From NCBI RefSeq assembly GCF_003590875.1, contig NZ_QYUN01000002.1:2790001-2854000 (forward strand): a stretch of DNA of 64,000 nt, given 5' to 3'. This document shows, piece after piece, positions 27,694-37,943 of this stretch. The stretch comes from Noviherbaspirillum cavernae (GTDB lineage Bacteria > Pseudomonadota > Gammaproteobacteria > Burkholderiales > Burkholderiaceae_D). Below the pieces are notes generated by a model, which worked only from the letters and a program-made list of their open reading frames with translations, ran no database searches and was not told the origin of the DNA. Each line of letters starts with the position of its first letter. Within the stretch, counting starts at the first letter, position 1. A program made the position numbers and the translations under genes.

Positions 27694-28362
27694 TCAGGCG
27701 CGCAGGAAATGAAACAGATTGCGAAGCATTGCAGCGGTTGCGCCCCAGATGAAAAATCGCTCATAGGGCATCGCGTAAAACGTGCGATGGCCACCGGTCG
27801 GCAGTTGAATCGTGCGACGTTGATGGTTCATACCATTCATGAGGAACGAGAGAGGCACTTCAAAGATTTCGGCAACTTCGAAAGGGTCGGCACTCAAATC
27901 GAATGGAGGCCGCACGATCGAGACCACCGGCGTAACGCGAAATCCGGTTCCGGTGAAGTAATCAGGCAGCGCGCCAAGGATTTCAATATGACGCCTGTCA
28001 AGACCGACCTCTTCCGCAGTTTCGCGCAGGGCCGTTTCGATCGCGGAAGTGTCAGATTGGTCGACTCGCCCCCCGGGGAAGCTGACCTGCCCTGCGTGAT
28101 CATGCAAGTGTGCAGTACGCTGGGTCAGCAGCATGGAGAGACCATGGCTGTGCACCACGATCGGCATCAGCACCGCGGCAGGAATCGGCGTCACTGCGGA
28201 TTGCAGCATGCGGCTTTCATCCATGCGCTCCGGCACCCAGACCTGCGGATGAACAAATCGTTCGTGCAACCAGTCGACTGACATCCTGCTTGCCGGGATG
28301 GCCGGCTCGCCCGCAATGGATTCGACAGGGCACTCTTCCGGATCAAAATCAATTTTGGACAA
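27694..28362 (-). CDS. Nudix CoA pyrophosphatase
   Basis: 222 residues from a TTG at 28362 with AGGA seven bases upstream; an ATG at 28437 has no ribosome site. The Nudix box is of the CoA type: FPGGRVDQSDTSAIETA then LRETAEEVGL near residues 100-125, preceded by LTQRTAHLHDHAGQVSFPGG (the UPF0035/NuCoA signature). Hydrolyses CoA or acyl-CoA to phosphopantetheine compounds and 3',5'-ADP. It follows rplS on the minus strand but is separated by a terminator, so it probably has its own promoter. Confidence 0.88.
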   Translation of the reverse strand: MSKIDFDPEECPVESIAGEPAIPASRMSVDWLHERFVHPQVWVPERMDESRMLQSAVTPIPAAVLMPIVVHSHGLSMLLTQRTAHLHDHAGQVSFPGGRVDQSDTSAIETALRETAEEVGLDRRHIEILGALPDYFTGTGFRVTPVVSIVRPPFDLSADPFEVAEIFEVPLSFLMNGMNHQRRTIQLPTGGHRTFYAMPYERFFIWGATAAMLRNLFHFLRA

Positions 28363-28470
28363 TGCGTTTTCCTGATCTTGCAGAATTGAAAACAATCGAA
28401 AACCGGCGCTTGCATTGGTCAGCACACCGGATGGCATGACGAAATACCATCGAGACGAGCGCATAACGCA

Positions 28471-28495
28471 AAAAGGGCACCGAGGGTGCCCTTTT
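28471..28495 (-). terminator. Terminator after rplS
   Basis: AAAAGGGCACC and GGTGCCCTTTT form a perfect 11-bp stem with a 3-base loop. The arms include A4 and T4, so it may work in both directions. It closes the rpsP-rimM-trmD-rplS operon, 22 bp after the rplS stop. Confidence 0.8.
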
Positions 28496-28517
28496 GAACG
28501 CAATGCCGCAGCCGTGA

Positions 28518-28901
28518 TTACTCTGCAGTTTGTCCCGATGCGCGACGGGCCGGCAGCTTTTCCTTGATGCGTGCCGACTTGCCGGAACGCTCGCGCAGAT
28601 AGTACAGCTTGGCGCGACGCACATCGCCGCGACGCTTGACTTCGATCGACGCGATCAGCGGTGAATACAACTGAAAAGTACGCTCGACGCCTTCACCGGA
28701 CGAAATCTTGCGAACGATGAAATTGGAGTTCAGACCGCGATTGCGGCGCGAAATCACGACACCTTCGTAAGCCTGTGCACGTTTGCGCGTGCCTTCAACC
28801 ACGTTGACGTTGACGACGACCGTATCACCCGGTGCGAAGTCAGGGATGTTTTTGCCCAGACGAGCGATTTCGTCCTGCTCGAGTTGTTGGATCAAGTCCA
28901 T
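28518..28901 (-). CDS. rplS: 50S ribosomal protein L19
   Basis: 127 residues. [50 protein letters not shown] and [17 protein letters not shown] are the L19 signature regions. Located at the 30S-50S interface. The ATG at 28901 gives the standard N-terminus; an upstream in-frame start at 28934 is not used in the family. Last gene of the rpsP operon, 109 bp after trmD, followed by a terminator. Confidence 0.97.
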   Translation of the reverse strand: MDLIQQLEQDEIARLGKNIPDFAPGDTVVVNVNVVEGTRKRAQAYEGVVISRRNRGLNSNFIVRKISSGEGVERTFQLYSPLIASIEVKRRGDVRRAKLYYLRERSGKSARIKEKLPARRASGQTAE

Positions 28902-29010
28902 TTTTAGCTCCAGAAACCATCTTGCCGACGCCACTGATTTTCACAGCATGTTGCCCGGTAGAGGATGGGGTTGCAAATATGGGCAAAGCCGATGCATCAC
29001 CCACTCGTTA

Positions 29011-29757
29011 CTACAAACTGCTCAAAAAACGTTCGTCAGCCCGTGACAGCGATCCTGCCTCACGCGCCTGCGCAATCAAATCGGGCCGTTTCCTGGCGGT
29101 GACTTCAAGCGCCCTTTCACGCCGCCATTTTTCGATTTCCGCATGATGCCCGCCCAGCAATACTGACGGCACCGCGACATCTTCATATACTTCGGGCCGC
29201 GTGTAATGCGGACAATCCAGCAAGCCGTTGACGAAACTGTCTTGAACCGCGGATGCATCGTCATTCAACACCCCCGGCAATTGCCGGATCACTGCATCCA
29301 TCAGCGCCATCGCCGGCAGTTCGCCGCCGGACAGGACGAAATCGCCAAGGCTGATTTCCTCATCGACGCATCGATCCAGCAAGCGCTGATCCACTGCCTC
29401 GTAACGCCCACACAACAACACAAGTCCCGGTTCTGCAACCAGCTGCATCACGCGCTGATGCGTCAGCGCACGACCTTGCGGCGAAAGATATATGACTCGC
29501 GGCGACACCAAGCCTGAATGCCTCTGGCGTGACTTGGCCGCGTTGATTGCCGCCTCCAGCGGCTTCGCCAGCATCACCATTCCGGGGCCGCCGCCATAAG
29601 GCCGGTCATCGATGGTCCGGTAATTGTCATTCGTGAAATCCCTGGGATTCCACAACGACAGAGAACATTTCTGCTGATCGAAGGCACGACGGGTAATCCC
29701 GGACTGCGTCAATGCAGCGAACATCTCGGGGAAGAGCGTAACGACGTCAAATTGCAT
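29011..29757 (-). CDS. trmD: tRNA (guanine-N1-)-methyltransferase
   Basis: 248 residues. [13 protein letters not shown] start, [23 protein letters not shown] and [19 protein letters not shown] are the SPOUT/TrmD signatures with the trefoil-knot SAM site. It makes m1G37 in tRNAs reading CUN, CCN and CGG, preventing +1 frameshifts. ATG 29757 gives the canonical start; a GTG at 29766 is also in frame. Third gene of the rpsP operon. Confidence 0.97.
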   Translation of the reverse strand: MQFDVVTLFPEMFAALTQSGITRRAFDQQKCSLSLWNPRDFTNDNYRTIDDRPYGGGPGMVMLAKPLEAAINAAKSRQRHSGLVSPRVIYLSPQGRALTHQRVMQLVAEPGLVLLCGRYEAVDQRLLDRCVDEEISLGDFVLSGGELPAMALMDAVIRQLPGVLNDDASAVQDSFVNGLLDCPHYTRPEVYEDVAVPSVLLGGHHAEIEKWRRERALEVTARKRPDLIAQAREAGSLSRADERFLSSL

Positions 29758-29795
29758 GCGTTCCACCCAACTGTTCTCAACAACTCATGAGAGGG

Positions 29796-30353
29796 CTAGT
29801 AATCCAGCCCCCAATCCACCGTAATTTTCCTTGCCGATTGGTCGACCACTTTGACAAACTGATCAACAAACGGTATCAGCAATTCTCGCGTCTCTTCAGC
29901 ACCCATCGGAACGATTACCCGCAGAATCGGGTGTGCGCCGCTATCCATCAAGTCGGCGACCGCTCCGAGGGACTCGCCCTGAAGATTTTCGACGGCAAGG
30001 CCGATCAAATCAACCCAGTAAAACTCATTGTTTGCCAGTGCGGGGAAATGACTGCGCCGAATCTGCACAGTAGCGCCCTTGAGCGCCTCTGCCGCATTGC
30101 GATCGGCAACCCCCATCAGCTGTGCCACGACATCTTCGCCATGGGTCTTGGCCTGCATCGCATCAACATCGCGTAACGCTGGCTTGTCCAACCACCATGT
30201 CTTTGCATGCAACAGCGCATCGGCATCGGCGGAATAGGGCTTGATCCGTACCCAGCCTTGAATACCGTACGCACCGGTCACGTGACCGACCAGCACCAAG
30301 TCGTCAGGGATCGAAACCCCTGAAACAGTGTCGCGTGTCAAACCGGGTGACAA
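29796..30353 (-). CDS. rimM: Ribosome maturation factor RimM
   Basis: 185 residues. VGHVTGAYGIQGWVRIKPYS and the PRC-barrel part EFYWVDLIGLAVEN..LGAVADLMDSGAHPILRVI..LIPFVDQFVKVVD are characteristic. Helps 30S head maturation by binding S19. No ATG is available at the right place: the TTG at 30353 is used, six bases after the rpsP stop, so translation may be coupled. Other in-frame TTG codons further inside are possible starts. Confidence 0.93.
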   Translation of the reverse strand: MSPGLTRDTVSGVSIPDDLVLVGHVTGAYGIQGWVRIKPYSADADALLHAKTWWLDKPALRDVDAMQAKTHGEDVVAQLMGVADRNAAEALKGATVQIRRSHFPALANNEFYWVDLIGLAVENLQGESLGAVADLMDSGAHPILRVIVPMGAEETRELLIPFVDQFVKVVDQSARKITVDWGLDY

Positions 30354-30359
30354 GCTTGA

Positions 30360-30614
30360 TTAAGCTGCAGCTTTCTTGCCGGCTTCGCTGACCAGACGGG
30401 CAACGGTCGGCGACAGTTGAGCGCCAACGCCTTGCCAGTGAGCCAGACGATCTTGCGCAATGCGGAAGCCCTCATCCTTGCCGGCAGCAATCGGATTGTA
30501 AAAACCGATGCGTTCGATGAAACGACCATCGCGGCGATTGCGCGAGTCAGTGGCCACGATGTTGAAAAACGGGCGCTTTTTGGCGCCGGAACGAGATAAG
30601 CGAATAACGACCAT
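30360..30614 (-). CDS. rpsP: 30S ribosomal protein S16
   Basis: 84 residues. [34 protein letters not shown] and [11 protein letters not shown] are the S16 signatures. First gene of the rpsP-rimM-trmD-rplS operon. GGAAATACATT precedes the ATG. Confidence 0.97.
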   Translation of the reverse strand: MVVIRLSRSGAKKRPFFNIVATDSRNRRDGRFIERIGFYNPIAAGKDEGFRIAQDRLAHWQGVGAQLSPTVARLVSEAGKKAAA

Positions 30615-30876
30615 AATGTATTTCCAAAAAGTGTTCGAACGCGGAAAAAGCGGACGATTATAACCTGTTTGCCAGCCCTCGGCAACTTTGATAATGCGTG
30701 GCAGACGAACTCCCGCCCCATCCTCGCGCTTTCATCGAGAAGTTGCAATTCTCGTCATTGTCATGCCCCCGGCACTCATGCACACTACGCGCGGCATTCA
30801 GATCGCCGAAATTACTGTTCAGACACATCTTTACCATCTGACCGGCAAATACTGTTTTTCACTGGATAAACTCGAC

Positions 30877-31227
30877 ATGCTCCATTCACACAAAAACAAG
30901 ACACTCGCCACCTTGCTTGCCTTTGCCCTTGGGGGTGTGGGCGCGCATCGCTTTTATCTGTACGGCACAAAGGATGGCTTGGCCTGGCTGCATGTTGTGT
31001 TATTCCCACTTTCCATCTTCGCCGGCTTCGTCGAAGCTCTGGTTATCGGGCTGACGCCGGATGACAAATGGAACGCCACTCACAATGCCGGCTCGGCAAC
31101 GCAATCGAAATCGGGCTGGCCGCTTGCCTTATTACTCGTATGCACCATGGGAATCGGGGCAATTGCGGTGATTGCCGCAATTGCACGCACTGTGGATTAC
31201 TTGTATACGGGTGGAGCCTATGGCTGA
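30877..31227 (+). CDS. TM2-domain-like membrane protein
   Basis: 116 residues. KNKTLATLLAFALGGVGAHRFYLYGTKDGLAWLH is the TM2 pattern (helix, GxxGxHRFYLG-like turn, second helix ending in FVEALVIGLTPDDKWN). A third helix (LALLLVCTMGIGAIAVIAAIAR) is added at the C-terminus. ATG 30877 starts right before the conserved part; the frame is open to 30688. Divergent from rpsP. Function of bacterial TM2 proteins is unknown. Confidence 0.8.
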   Translation: MLHSHKNKTLATLLAFALGGVGAHRFYLYGTKDGLAWLHVVLFPLSIFAGFVEALVIGLTPDDKWNATHNAGSATQSKSGWPLALLLVCTMGIGAIAVIAAIARTVDYLYTGGAYG

Positions 31228-31313
31228 CATCCAAATTGCACGAAAAATCGACCGCAAAGCATCATCCTCTCCATCCATGAGCGATGTCGATACCAACACA
31301 ACAATTTCTTGCT

Positions 31314-31532
31314 TCAAAGAGCGGCGCTGACAGGCCTCTCCACAGGCGGCGTGCCTTCCTTGAATAGCTGCTTGAGCTGCTGGCGAAACTCTGGCGTGTC
31401 TTCGTGCTTGTGGACCGTCGTTGCATGTTGCACCGCAGCTTCCATCAACTCCTGATCCGTGTCGGCGGCAATTGCAACAGAGCAGTTGGATTCGCTTGGA
31501 AATTCGCGGCAATCGATATATTTGCGTGCCAT
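31314..31532 (-). CDS. DUF1059 family small protein
   Basis: 72 residues. MARKYIDCREFPSESNCSVAI, then ADTDQELMEAAVQHATTVHKHEDTPEF is the DUF1059 pattern with its two cysteines (residues 8 and 16) and H-x-x-x-x-H. Function unknown. A GGGGG run precedes the ATG at 31532. Convergent with the TM2-like gene. The IS1182-type element is inserted about 180 bp upstream of its start, possibly affecting expression. Confidence 0.85.
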   Translation of the reverse strand: MARKYIDCREFPSESNCSVAIAADTDQELMEAAVQHATTVHKHEDTPEFRQQLKQLFKEGTPPVERPVSAAL

Positions 31533-31712
31533 GATGAACCCCCATAAGGTAAACGCATGAACCTGGCGATACAACCCCGGATGCAAGGCAAGAGCGGAAT
31601 CCGCTTCAGACAGAACAAACTACGGCGCTGACGCCACACCTCATTTATAGGAAACACTACCGACCGCCGCAAGCCGTTTTCAGTGAACTCCACGACCTCT
31701 GGCTAACGACGC

Positions 31713-33496
31713 TGTAGAAAAACCCCATTCTGAACACCCGGTTCAGCCTGAGGCAGCATTTTTTCAAACCATTCCGCGATTTTCATTTTCGGGTCCCTGT
31801 TTTTATCGAACATCGTCGCTGCAAACAGGTCTTGTCTGACAAGCCTGTTCGCGCGATACCGCGGCGAGCCGGCATTCTCCCGGCCTCTTTATTGCGCATA
31901 ACCGTGGTTCGCCAGTTTTTCAACATTATGTACCAGGCAGTACAGTTTCCACTGTCCGTCCACCTTGGCTTTTCCCCGTAGCGTAAAGCGGTGCAGCCGC
32001 TTGTTGCCGCGCAGGTTGCCAAACACCGGCTCCACCGTCGCAAAGCGGCGCGTGATCATTTCCCGACCCGCATCCGAATCGATTTTCACCTTCATCCGGT
32101 CAACATGATTTTCGTGGATGTCTCGTTTCCCCTGGAAGAAGGAGACCTGCCGGGTTGCCGTCTTCTCGGGTGTGCGCAAGCATTCCTTGCGCCGTTCGCA
32201 CGGCACGCAATCCTGTTTGGCGCCACTGAACTTCATCGCCGCATAGCCATTGATGGTGCAATTCGATCCGTTGCTGTAGAGCCGCTTGCCTGCCGGACAA
32301 AGACAGTGGGAGCGATCCTCTGCCAGCCGGAAATCCGCCGTCTTGAAGCATGTGGATTTCTTTGGTGGTTTGGCTTTGTTCCACAGCGGGTCAGGCTTGG
32401 CAGCATGGACATGCCGGTCCGCATACCGCTCATCCCGCTTGCGATAACCATTGTCCGGCACATAGGCATTGATCCGCAGTTGGGCCAGTGCCTTCAGATT
32501 GGCTTGCGAATGATAGCCGGCATCGGCGGTGATCACCGTCTCGACGCTGCGTAGTGCCTCTGTGGCCTGAATCACCGGCAGCAGCAGTTCTTGTTCCGAG
32601 CCAGTGCCGTGCGCCTGCGCATCGACGATGATTTGCGATTTCTCATCGACTGCGGCCACACCGGTATAGCCTTGAATCACGCCTTTGCCGGTGGCCATCT
32701 TGGCCGATTCATTGTCGGTGCGATTGGATAGGCGAATGCTGCCTTTGCTTCCCTTGCGATCTTCCGGGTTCTTGTTGAGCCAGTCGCGCAGCTGCTGCGC
32801 TTCCTTTTGCAGGCGTTCCAGTTTCTGCGCTTCGCGCTTTGCCAATGCCTCGTCGGTGGGGGCGTTGTCGGCGCTCTGGTGCTTCTCCAGCAGCTGTTTG
32901 GCCGCGTGCTCCATCTTGTCAAGCTGGCGCTGATAGTCGGCGCGCGTACCTGATTTCGCTTTACTCGCATTGGCCGGAAGCTTGACGCCGTCAATGGCGA
33001 ACATCTCGCGTCCAATCAAGCCCTGACGGTCGCAAATGAGCAGAACTTGCGCAAACAGTCGGGCAACCGTATCGCCCATGCTCGAGACAAAGGCGGCCAG
33101 TGTGGTGAAGTGGGGTTGGCTGTCTCCCGAGACGGCGATGAACAGCACATTCTCGCGGCACGCCGCTTCCATCTTGCGGCTGCTGATGATGCCCCGGCTG
33201 CAGGCCAGCAGGATGATCTTGATCAGCACCGCCGGGGCGAAGGCAGAGGCGCCATCGACCTCATTCCTGTAGCGGGCATGGAAGGCGGACAGATCGAGTT
33301 CATGATCGACCAGATGGCACAACGCGTATTCGAAACTGCCGGGAATGACTTGCCGGTCAAAGTCGACCGGCAGCAGTTTCAAGCCTTGGTGGATCGGTTT
33401 GAATCGCGCCATGTCGCACCCATTCGTGTGTTACGCCATGAACAAAGTATGCCGGCTCTGCCGATCCGGTTTTTGAGCAATTCGGGTTTTTCTACA
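31713..33496 (-). mobile_element. Complete IS1182-family insertion sequence
   Basis: 1784 bp bounded by perfect 13-bp inverted repeats TGTAGAAAAACCC (31713-31725 and 33484-33496). It has one intact transposase gene. Length, end sequence and transposase type fit IS1182. No target duplication was found next to the ends, so the exact ends may be off by a base or two, or the target duplication has been lost. Confidence 0.85.
31889..33412 (-). CDS. IS1182-family DDE transposase
   Basis: 507 residues, intact. An N-terminal DUF772-type helical domain (LIKIILLACSRGIISSRKMEAACRENVLF), a Lys/Glu-rich coiled coil (about 160-230) interrupting the RNase H fold, and a C-terminal DDE_Tnp_1_6 part. Acidic residues: MFAIDGVKLP (D), TADAGYHSQANL (D), ATVEPVFGNLRGNKR (E). 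A cluster of cysteines (CLCPAGK, CVPCERRKECLR) lies before the last domain. Full length and uninterrupted, so probably active or recently so. Confidence 0.93.
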   Translation of the reverse strand: MARFKPIHQGLKLLPVDFDRQVIPGSFEYALCHLVDHELDLSAFHARYRNEVDGASAFAPAVLIKIILLACSRGIISSRKMEAACRENVLFIAVSGDSQPHFTTLAAFVSSMGDTVARLFAQVLLICDRQGLIGREMFAIDGVKLPANASKAKSGTRADYQRQLDKMEHAAKQLLEKHQSADNAPTDEALAKREAQKLERLQKEAQQLRDWLNKNPEDRKGSKGSIRLSNRTDNESAKMATGKGVIQGYTGVAAVDEKSQIIVDAQAHGTGSEQELLLPVIQATEALRSVETVITADAGYHSQANLKALAQLRINAYVPDNGYRKRDERYADRHVHAAKPDPLWNKAKPPKKSTCFKTADFRLAEDRSHCLCPAGKRLYSNGSNCTINGYAAMKFSGAKQDCVPCERRKECLRTPEKTATRQVSFFQGKRDIHENHVDRMKVKIDSDAGREMITRRFATVEPVFGNLRGNKRLHRFTLRGKAKVDGQWKLYCLVHNVEKLANHGYAQ

Positions 33497-33523
33497 ACCT
33501 CAACGTTTGCGGCATGCATTGAT

Positions 33524-33964
33524 TCAGATCGAAATGCTATCGGTTTCAAACATCTGGCAGCCATCGATTTTCCAGTTGCTGTCTTCGTCTTGCTGCATCC
33601 AGAAAATCGCAAGCCAGACATGGCTGTTACTGTCGGTAATCCGAACCACCTGAATCGGGTCTCCATGCAGCATCTCGGGCCTGGAAAATATCAGGCCCAC
33701 GGCACGATAAATCGGAGTGTATTGGTTCTTGATCATCCGCATGAAATTGTCCGGCGTGCCGATCTGCATGCGTTTCGCAAGGCTCGTCATCTCGAATGCA
33801 CTTGTCGCATCATCCTGAGCCAAGGCCTCAAGCTGCGACTGCACAGCAGCATGAATCGCTATCGCGTCGGCAGTAGTGATTTCATCAATCGGTTCGGTAT
33901 TGCCATGTTGCGGAAGCAAACCCAAACCAAACAGTAGTACCGTTGTCGCCAGAAAAATTTTCAT
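33524..33964 (-). CDS. DUF4864 family exported protein
   Basis: 146 residues. A Sec signal peptide (MKIFLATTVLLFGLGLL) then a DUF4864 domain: HAAVQSQLEALAQDDATSAFEMTSLAKRMQIGTPDNFMRMIKNQYTPIYR followed by WLAIFWMQQDEDSNWKIDGCQM. GAGAGGCGGGC precedes the ATG at 33964. The stop codon lies 28 bp from the IS1182-type element's right end. Periplasmic; function unknown. Confidence 0.82.
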   Translation of the reverse strand: MKIFLATTVLLFGLGLLPQHGNTEPIDEITTADAIAIHAAVQSQLEALAQDDATSAFEMTSLAKRMQIGTPDNFMRMIKNQYTPIYRAVGLIFSRPEMLHGDPIQVVRITDSNSHVWLAIFWMQQDEDSNWKIDGCQMFETDSISI

Positions 33965-34080
33965 GCCCGCCTCTCGATACACGACTGCAATGGCTGAATC
34001 GATTCAGTATATGGCGGATAGAATATTTTGCCGGACGCGCTCCTGCTAAAAGACGATCTATTGAGATAGGCAAAATGAAA

Positions 34081-34104
34081 AAGGGCAGCGCGCAGGCTGC
34101 CCTT
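34081..34104 (-). terminator. Terminator after the acyl-CoA dehydrogenase gene
   Basis: AAGGGCAGC and GCTGCCCTT form a 9-bp stem with a 6-base loop. On the minus strand it is followed by TTTCATTTT, and the gene stop is 26 bp before it. Confidence 0.65.
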
Positions 34105-34129
34105 CAACGGTCCACGGTTCCAGCGCCTG

Positions 34130-35920
34130 TCAGAACTGCTCTTCCGCAAGTGATAGAACGCCGATGCTGCCATCCACGATCGCGGCACGGTAGCCTGAAG
34201 CCTGCGAAAGAAAATGATCGGCAAAGAAACGCGCTGTCGCAATTTTTGCCTGATAGAACTTCACGTCGCCCTCGCCTGCCTTGAGCTTGCGTTCTGCCAC
34301 CAGCGCCGCGCGCGCCATTTGCCAACCGCCCAGCACGATGCCCGCCAGTTTCAGATAAGGCACGCTGCCAGCGAACACGCCTTTAATGTCGGACTTCATG
34401 TTGGATGCAACGAAATTGACGACATCTTCCAATGCCTTCGACCCTGCTGCGAGGTGATTGCGGATCGCCGCAAGATCGCCCGACGTGAATGCGGCAAGCT
34501 CTTCCTCGGTCTGACGCACCTTGGCGAGAATGCCCTTGGCGACAGCACCGCCATCGCGCGCGGTTTTGCGACCGACAAGGTCGTTCGCCTGGATGGCGGT
34601 CGTGCCTTCATAAATCGACAGGATGCGTGCATCGCGGTAATACTGTGCCGCGCCGGTTTCCTCGATGAAACCCATGCCGCCGTGAACCTGCACGCCGGTG
34701 GAGGTGACATCGATCGACAACTCGGTGGACCAGCCCTTCACGATCGGCACCATGTATTCATAGAAGGCCTGGTTCGCCTTGCGCGTCGCCTCATCCGCGT
34801 GATGATGCGCGGCATCGAATGCGGCGGCGGTAACGTACGACAGCGCACGCGCTGCCTCGGTCTGGGCGCGCATCGACATCAGCATGCGACGCACATCAGG
34901 CTGATGGATGATCGTGACCGGGCCGGCGGAACCGGCGAGATCGCGCGACTGCACACGCTCTTTCGCGTACTGCACCGCTTTCTGGTAAGCACGCTCGGCC
35001 ACGCCGATGCCTTGCATGCCGACCGCGAAGCGCGCCGCGTTCATCATGATGAACATGTATTCGAGACCGCGATTTTCCTCGCCGACCAGCGTGCCGATCG
35101 CGCCGCCGTGATCGCCGAATTGCAGCACGGCAGTCGGACTGGCCTTGATGCCCAGCTTGTGTTCGATCGACACACAATGCGCGTCGTTGCGCGCGCCGAG
35201 CGAACCATCCGCATTGACCAGGAATTTCGGCACGATGAACAGCGAAATGCCCTTGACGCCTTCCGGCGCATCGGGCGTGCGGGCCAGCACGAGATGGACG
35301 ATGTTATCCGCCATGTCGTGTTCGCCGTAGGTGATGAAAATCTTGGTGCCGAAGATCTTGTAGGTGCCGTCGCCTTGCGGTACGGCGCGAGTACGCACCA
35401 ATGCGAGATCGGATCCGGCTTGCGGCTCGGTCAGATTCATGGTGCCGGTCCACTTGCCGGAGATCAGATTGGCGAGGTAAGTAATTTTCTGTTCATCCGT
35501 GCCGGCGGTCATCAATGCCTCGATCGCACCATCGGTCAGCAGCGGACATAATGCGAACGAGAGGTTGGCCGAATTGAGCATCTCGATGCATGGCGTCGCC
35601 ACCAGTTTCGGCAAGCCCTGGCCGCCGAACTCCACCGGGTGCTGCACGCCCTGCCAGCCTGCTTCGCCGAATGCCTTGAACGCCTCCTTGAAACCCTTTG
35701 TGGTCGTCACATTGCCGTCGTGCCAGTAGCTGGGCTCCCTGTCGCCCGCGACATTCAGCGGTGCAATCACTTCGCCGCAAAATCTCGCATTCTCTTCCAG
35801 CACGGCCCCAACCGTTTCGGGGCTGGCGTCTTCACATCCCGGCAATGCGTTGACTTCAGGCAGCCCGGCCAGTTCATTCATGACGAACAGCATGTCTTTC
35901 AAGGGGGCGACGTAGCTCAT
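34130..35920 (-). CDS. Acyl-CoA dehydrogenase (C-terminal-extended, DUF-type long form)
   Basis: 596 residues, the long form with an extra N-terminal piece (MSYVAPLKDMLFVMNELAGL) and a C-terminal ACAD extension domain (about 470-590). Middle-domain motifs MNLTEPQAGSDLALVRTRA and FITYGEHDMADNIVHLV, and FAD region DVTSTGVQVHGGMGFIEETGAAQYYRDARILSIYEGTTAIQANDLVGRK are intact. GGAGACTTAC precedes the ATG at 35920. Oxidises acyl-CoA; electrons go to ETF, whose genes lie directly upstream on the same strand (154-bp gap), so the three are probably one unit. Confidence 0.95.
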   Translation of the reverse strand: MSYVAPLKDMLFVMNELAGLPEVNALPGCEDASPETVGAVLEENARFCGEVIAPLNVAGDREPSYWHDGNVTTTKGFKEAFKAFGEAGWQGVQHPVEFGGQGLPKLVATPCIEMLNSANLSFALCPLLTDGAIEALMTAGTDEQKITYLANLISGKWTGTMNLTEPQAGSDLALVRTRAVPQGDGTYKIFGTKIFITYGEHDMADNIVHLVLARTPDAPEGVKGISLFIVPKFLVNADGSLGARNDAHCVSIEHKLGIKASPTAVLQFGDHGGAIGTLVGEENRGLEYMFIMMNAARFAVGMQGIGVAERAYQKAVQYAKERVQSRDLAGSAGPVTIIHQPDVRRMLMSMRAQTEAARALSYVTAAAFDAAHHHADEATRKANQAFYEYMVPIVKGWSTELSIDVTSTGVQVHGGMGFIEETGAAQYYRDARILSIYEGTTAIQANDLVGRKTARDGGAVAKGILAKVRQTEEELAAFTSGDLAAIRNHLAAGSKALEDVVNFVASNMKSDIKGVFAGSVPYLKLAGIVLGGWQMARAALVAERKLKAGEGDVKFYQAKIATARFFADHFLSQASGYRAAIVDGSIGVLSLAEEQF

Positions 35921-36074
35921 GTAAGTCTCCAAAAAATAAGGCAGGGTTTGCAGGATTATTGCGGCTGGAAGGAAAAAATCCTGTCAGTTCCGCGACAAAC
36001 CCGGCAAATCCTGCCCGGTGGTAGTTATAGTAATTTTTCACAAGGCGGACGCATGTGCATCCGCCGCATTCCTG

Positions 36075-37004
36075 TCAACCGAGTTCTTTCACCAGTTGCG
36101 GCACAACTTCGAACAGGTCGCCGACGATGCCGTAATCAGCCACGGAGAAGATCGGTGCTTCCGGATCCTTGTTGATCGCGACGATGGTCTTCGAATCCTT
36201 CATGCCGGCCAGATGCTGGATCGCGCCGGAAATGCCGACGGCGATATACAGCTGCGGCGCGACGATCTTGCCGGTCTGACCGACCTGCCAGTCGTTCGGC
36301 ACGAAGCCTGCATCGACCGCTGCGCGCGAGGCACCCATGGCTGCACCAAGCTTGTCGGCCAGAGGTTCCAGGATCTTGAAATTGTCGCCGGAACCCATGC
36401 CGCGGCCGCCGGAGACGATGACCTTGGCTGCGGTCAGTTCCGGGCGATCGGACTTGGCCACTTCGCGCGAGACGAAGGCTGACTTGCCGGAGTCGGCAAC
36501 CGGCGTGACGTTTTCAATGGCAGCCGAACCGCCTGTGGCCGCAGCGTCAAAGCCGGTGGTGCGCACGGTGATCACCTTGACCGGGTCGCTCGATTGCACG
36601 GTGGCAATCGCGTTGCCTGCATAGATCGGACGCTCGAAGGTGTCGGGCGCATCGACGCGGGTGATTTCGGAAATCTGTCCGACGTCGAGTTTGGCGGCCA
36701 CGCGCGGCAGGATGTTCTTGCCGTAAGCAGTTGCCGGCGCGAGGATGTGCGAGTAGCCGCCGGCCAGCGCGAGCACCTGCTCGGCAACGTTTTCGGCAAG
36801 GCCGTCGGCGAATTGCGCGCCATCGGCGACTAGAACCTTGGCGACGCCAGCGATCTTCGATGCGGCTTCGGCGACGGTACCGGCGTTTTGGCCGGCAACG
36901 AGGACGTGGACATCGCCGCCGCATTTGGCGGCAGCGGTAACGGTATTGAGGGTGCTTCCTTTGAGCGAAGCGTTATCGTGTTCAGCGATGACGAGTGCGG
37001 TCAT
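36075..37004 (-). CDS. etfA: Electron transfer flavoprotein alpha subunit
   Basis: 309 residues, normal size. The FAD-binding C-terminal signature [20 protein letters not shown], then [20 protein letters not shown] and [20 protein letters not shown], are intact. With EtfB it carries electrons from acyl-CoA dehydrogenases to ETF:ubiquinone oxidoreductase. AGGAAACCATC precedes the ATG. Downstream of etfB by 24 bp. Confidence 0.97.
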   Translation of the reverse strand: MTALVIAEHDNASLKGSTLNTVTAAAKCGGDVHVLVAGQNAGTVAEAASKIAGVAKVLVADGAQFADGLAENVAEQVLALAGGYSHILAPATAYGKNILPRVAAKLDVGQISEITRVDAPDTFERPIYAGNAIATVQSSDPVKVITVRTTGFDAAATGGSAAIENVTPVADSGKSAFVSREVAKSDRPELTAAKVIVSGGRGMGSGDNFKILEPLADKLGAAMGASRAAVDAGFVPNDWQVGQTGKIVAPQLYIAVGISGAIQHLAGMKDSKTIVAINKDPEAPIFSVADYGIVGDLFEVVPQLVKELG

Positions 37005-37028
37005 GATGGTTTCCTGATCTGAAAATGG

Positions 37029-37778
37029 TTAGATGACTTTCGCTTCGTTCTTGAGCTTGGCGACCAGCGCCGCTGCATCCGGCACAGTGATGCCGGCGGA
37101 GCGCTTCGGCGGCTCGGACACTTTCAGGGTCTTCAGGCGCGGCGCGACGTCAACGCCGAGGTCAGCAGGCTTGACGGTGTCGAGCTGCTTCTTCTTCGCT
37201 TTCATGATGTTCGGCAAGGTCACGTAACGCGGCTCGTTCAGGCGCAGATCGGTGGTGACGACCGCCGGCAGCGTCAAGGCGATGGTTTCGAGGCCGCCGT
37301 CCACTTCGCGGGTGACAGTGGCTTTTCCGTCTTCCAGCATGACCTTGGAGGCGAACGTGGCTTGCGGCCAGCCCAGCAGGGCGGCGAGCATTTGACCGGT
37401 CTGGTTGCAATCGTCATCGATGGCTTGCTTGCCGAGAATGATCAATTGCGGTTGCTCCTTGTCGGCGACGGCCTTGAGCAGCTTGGCGACGGCCAACGGT
37501 TGCAGTTCGGTATCAGTCTCGACCAGGATGCCGCGGTCGGCACCGATCGCCATGGCGGTGCGCAGGGTTTCCTGGCATTGCGTCACGCCGCACGAGACGG
37601 CCACGACTTCGGTGACCTTGCCGCCTTCCTTGAGGCGGGTCGCCTCTTCCACGGCAATTTCATCGAACGGATTCATCGACATTTTGACGTTGGCGATATC
37701 GACGCCGGATCCGTCGGATTTGACGCGGACCTTGACGTTGAAGTCCACCACGCGTTTGACTGGAACCAAAACTTTCAT
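37029..37778 (-). CDS. etfB: Electron transfer flavoprotein beta subunit
   Basis: 249 residues. [65 protein letters not shown] and [28 protein letters not shown] are the EtfB signatures, including the AMP-binding part. First gene of etfB-etfA-acyl-CoA dehydrogenase. Upstream 220 bp to the TusA-like gene would hold the promoter. Confidence 0.97.
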   Translation of the reverse strand: MKVLVPVKRVVDFNVKVRVKSDGSGVDIANVKMSMNPFDEIAVEEATRLKEGGKVTEVVAVSCGVTQCQETLRTAMAIGADRGILVETDTELQPLAVAKLLKAVADKEQPQLIILGKQAIDDDCNQTGQMLAALLGWPQATFASKVMLEDGKATVTREVDGGLETIALTLPAVVTTDLRLNEPRYVTLPNIMKAKKKQLDTVKPADLGVDVAPRLKTLKVSEPPKRSAGITVPDAAALVAKLKNEAKVI

Positions 37779-37943
37779 GGGTTTGCCTTTGGGGGAAAAG
37801 ATTGACGTAAACGTAAACCAAAAAACGATTATAAAAGAGAATACCGCGACAGGCCAAAATTTAGCACGACCGTTCTATTTCGTGTTAGAGATTATCCACT
37901 AATTCGGATCAAAAAAGCGAAAAACCTGTTCGTGACGATTGCC

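Noticed and set aside
31700..33510. Target-site duplication of the IS1182-type element
   Set aside because: Flanks (ending ACGACGC and beginning ACCTCAACG) share no direct repeat.
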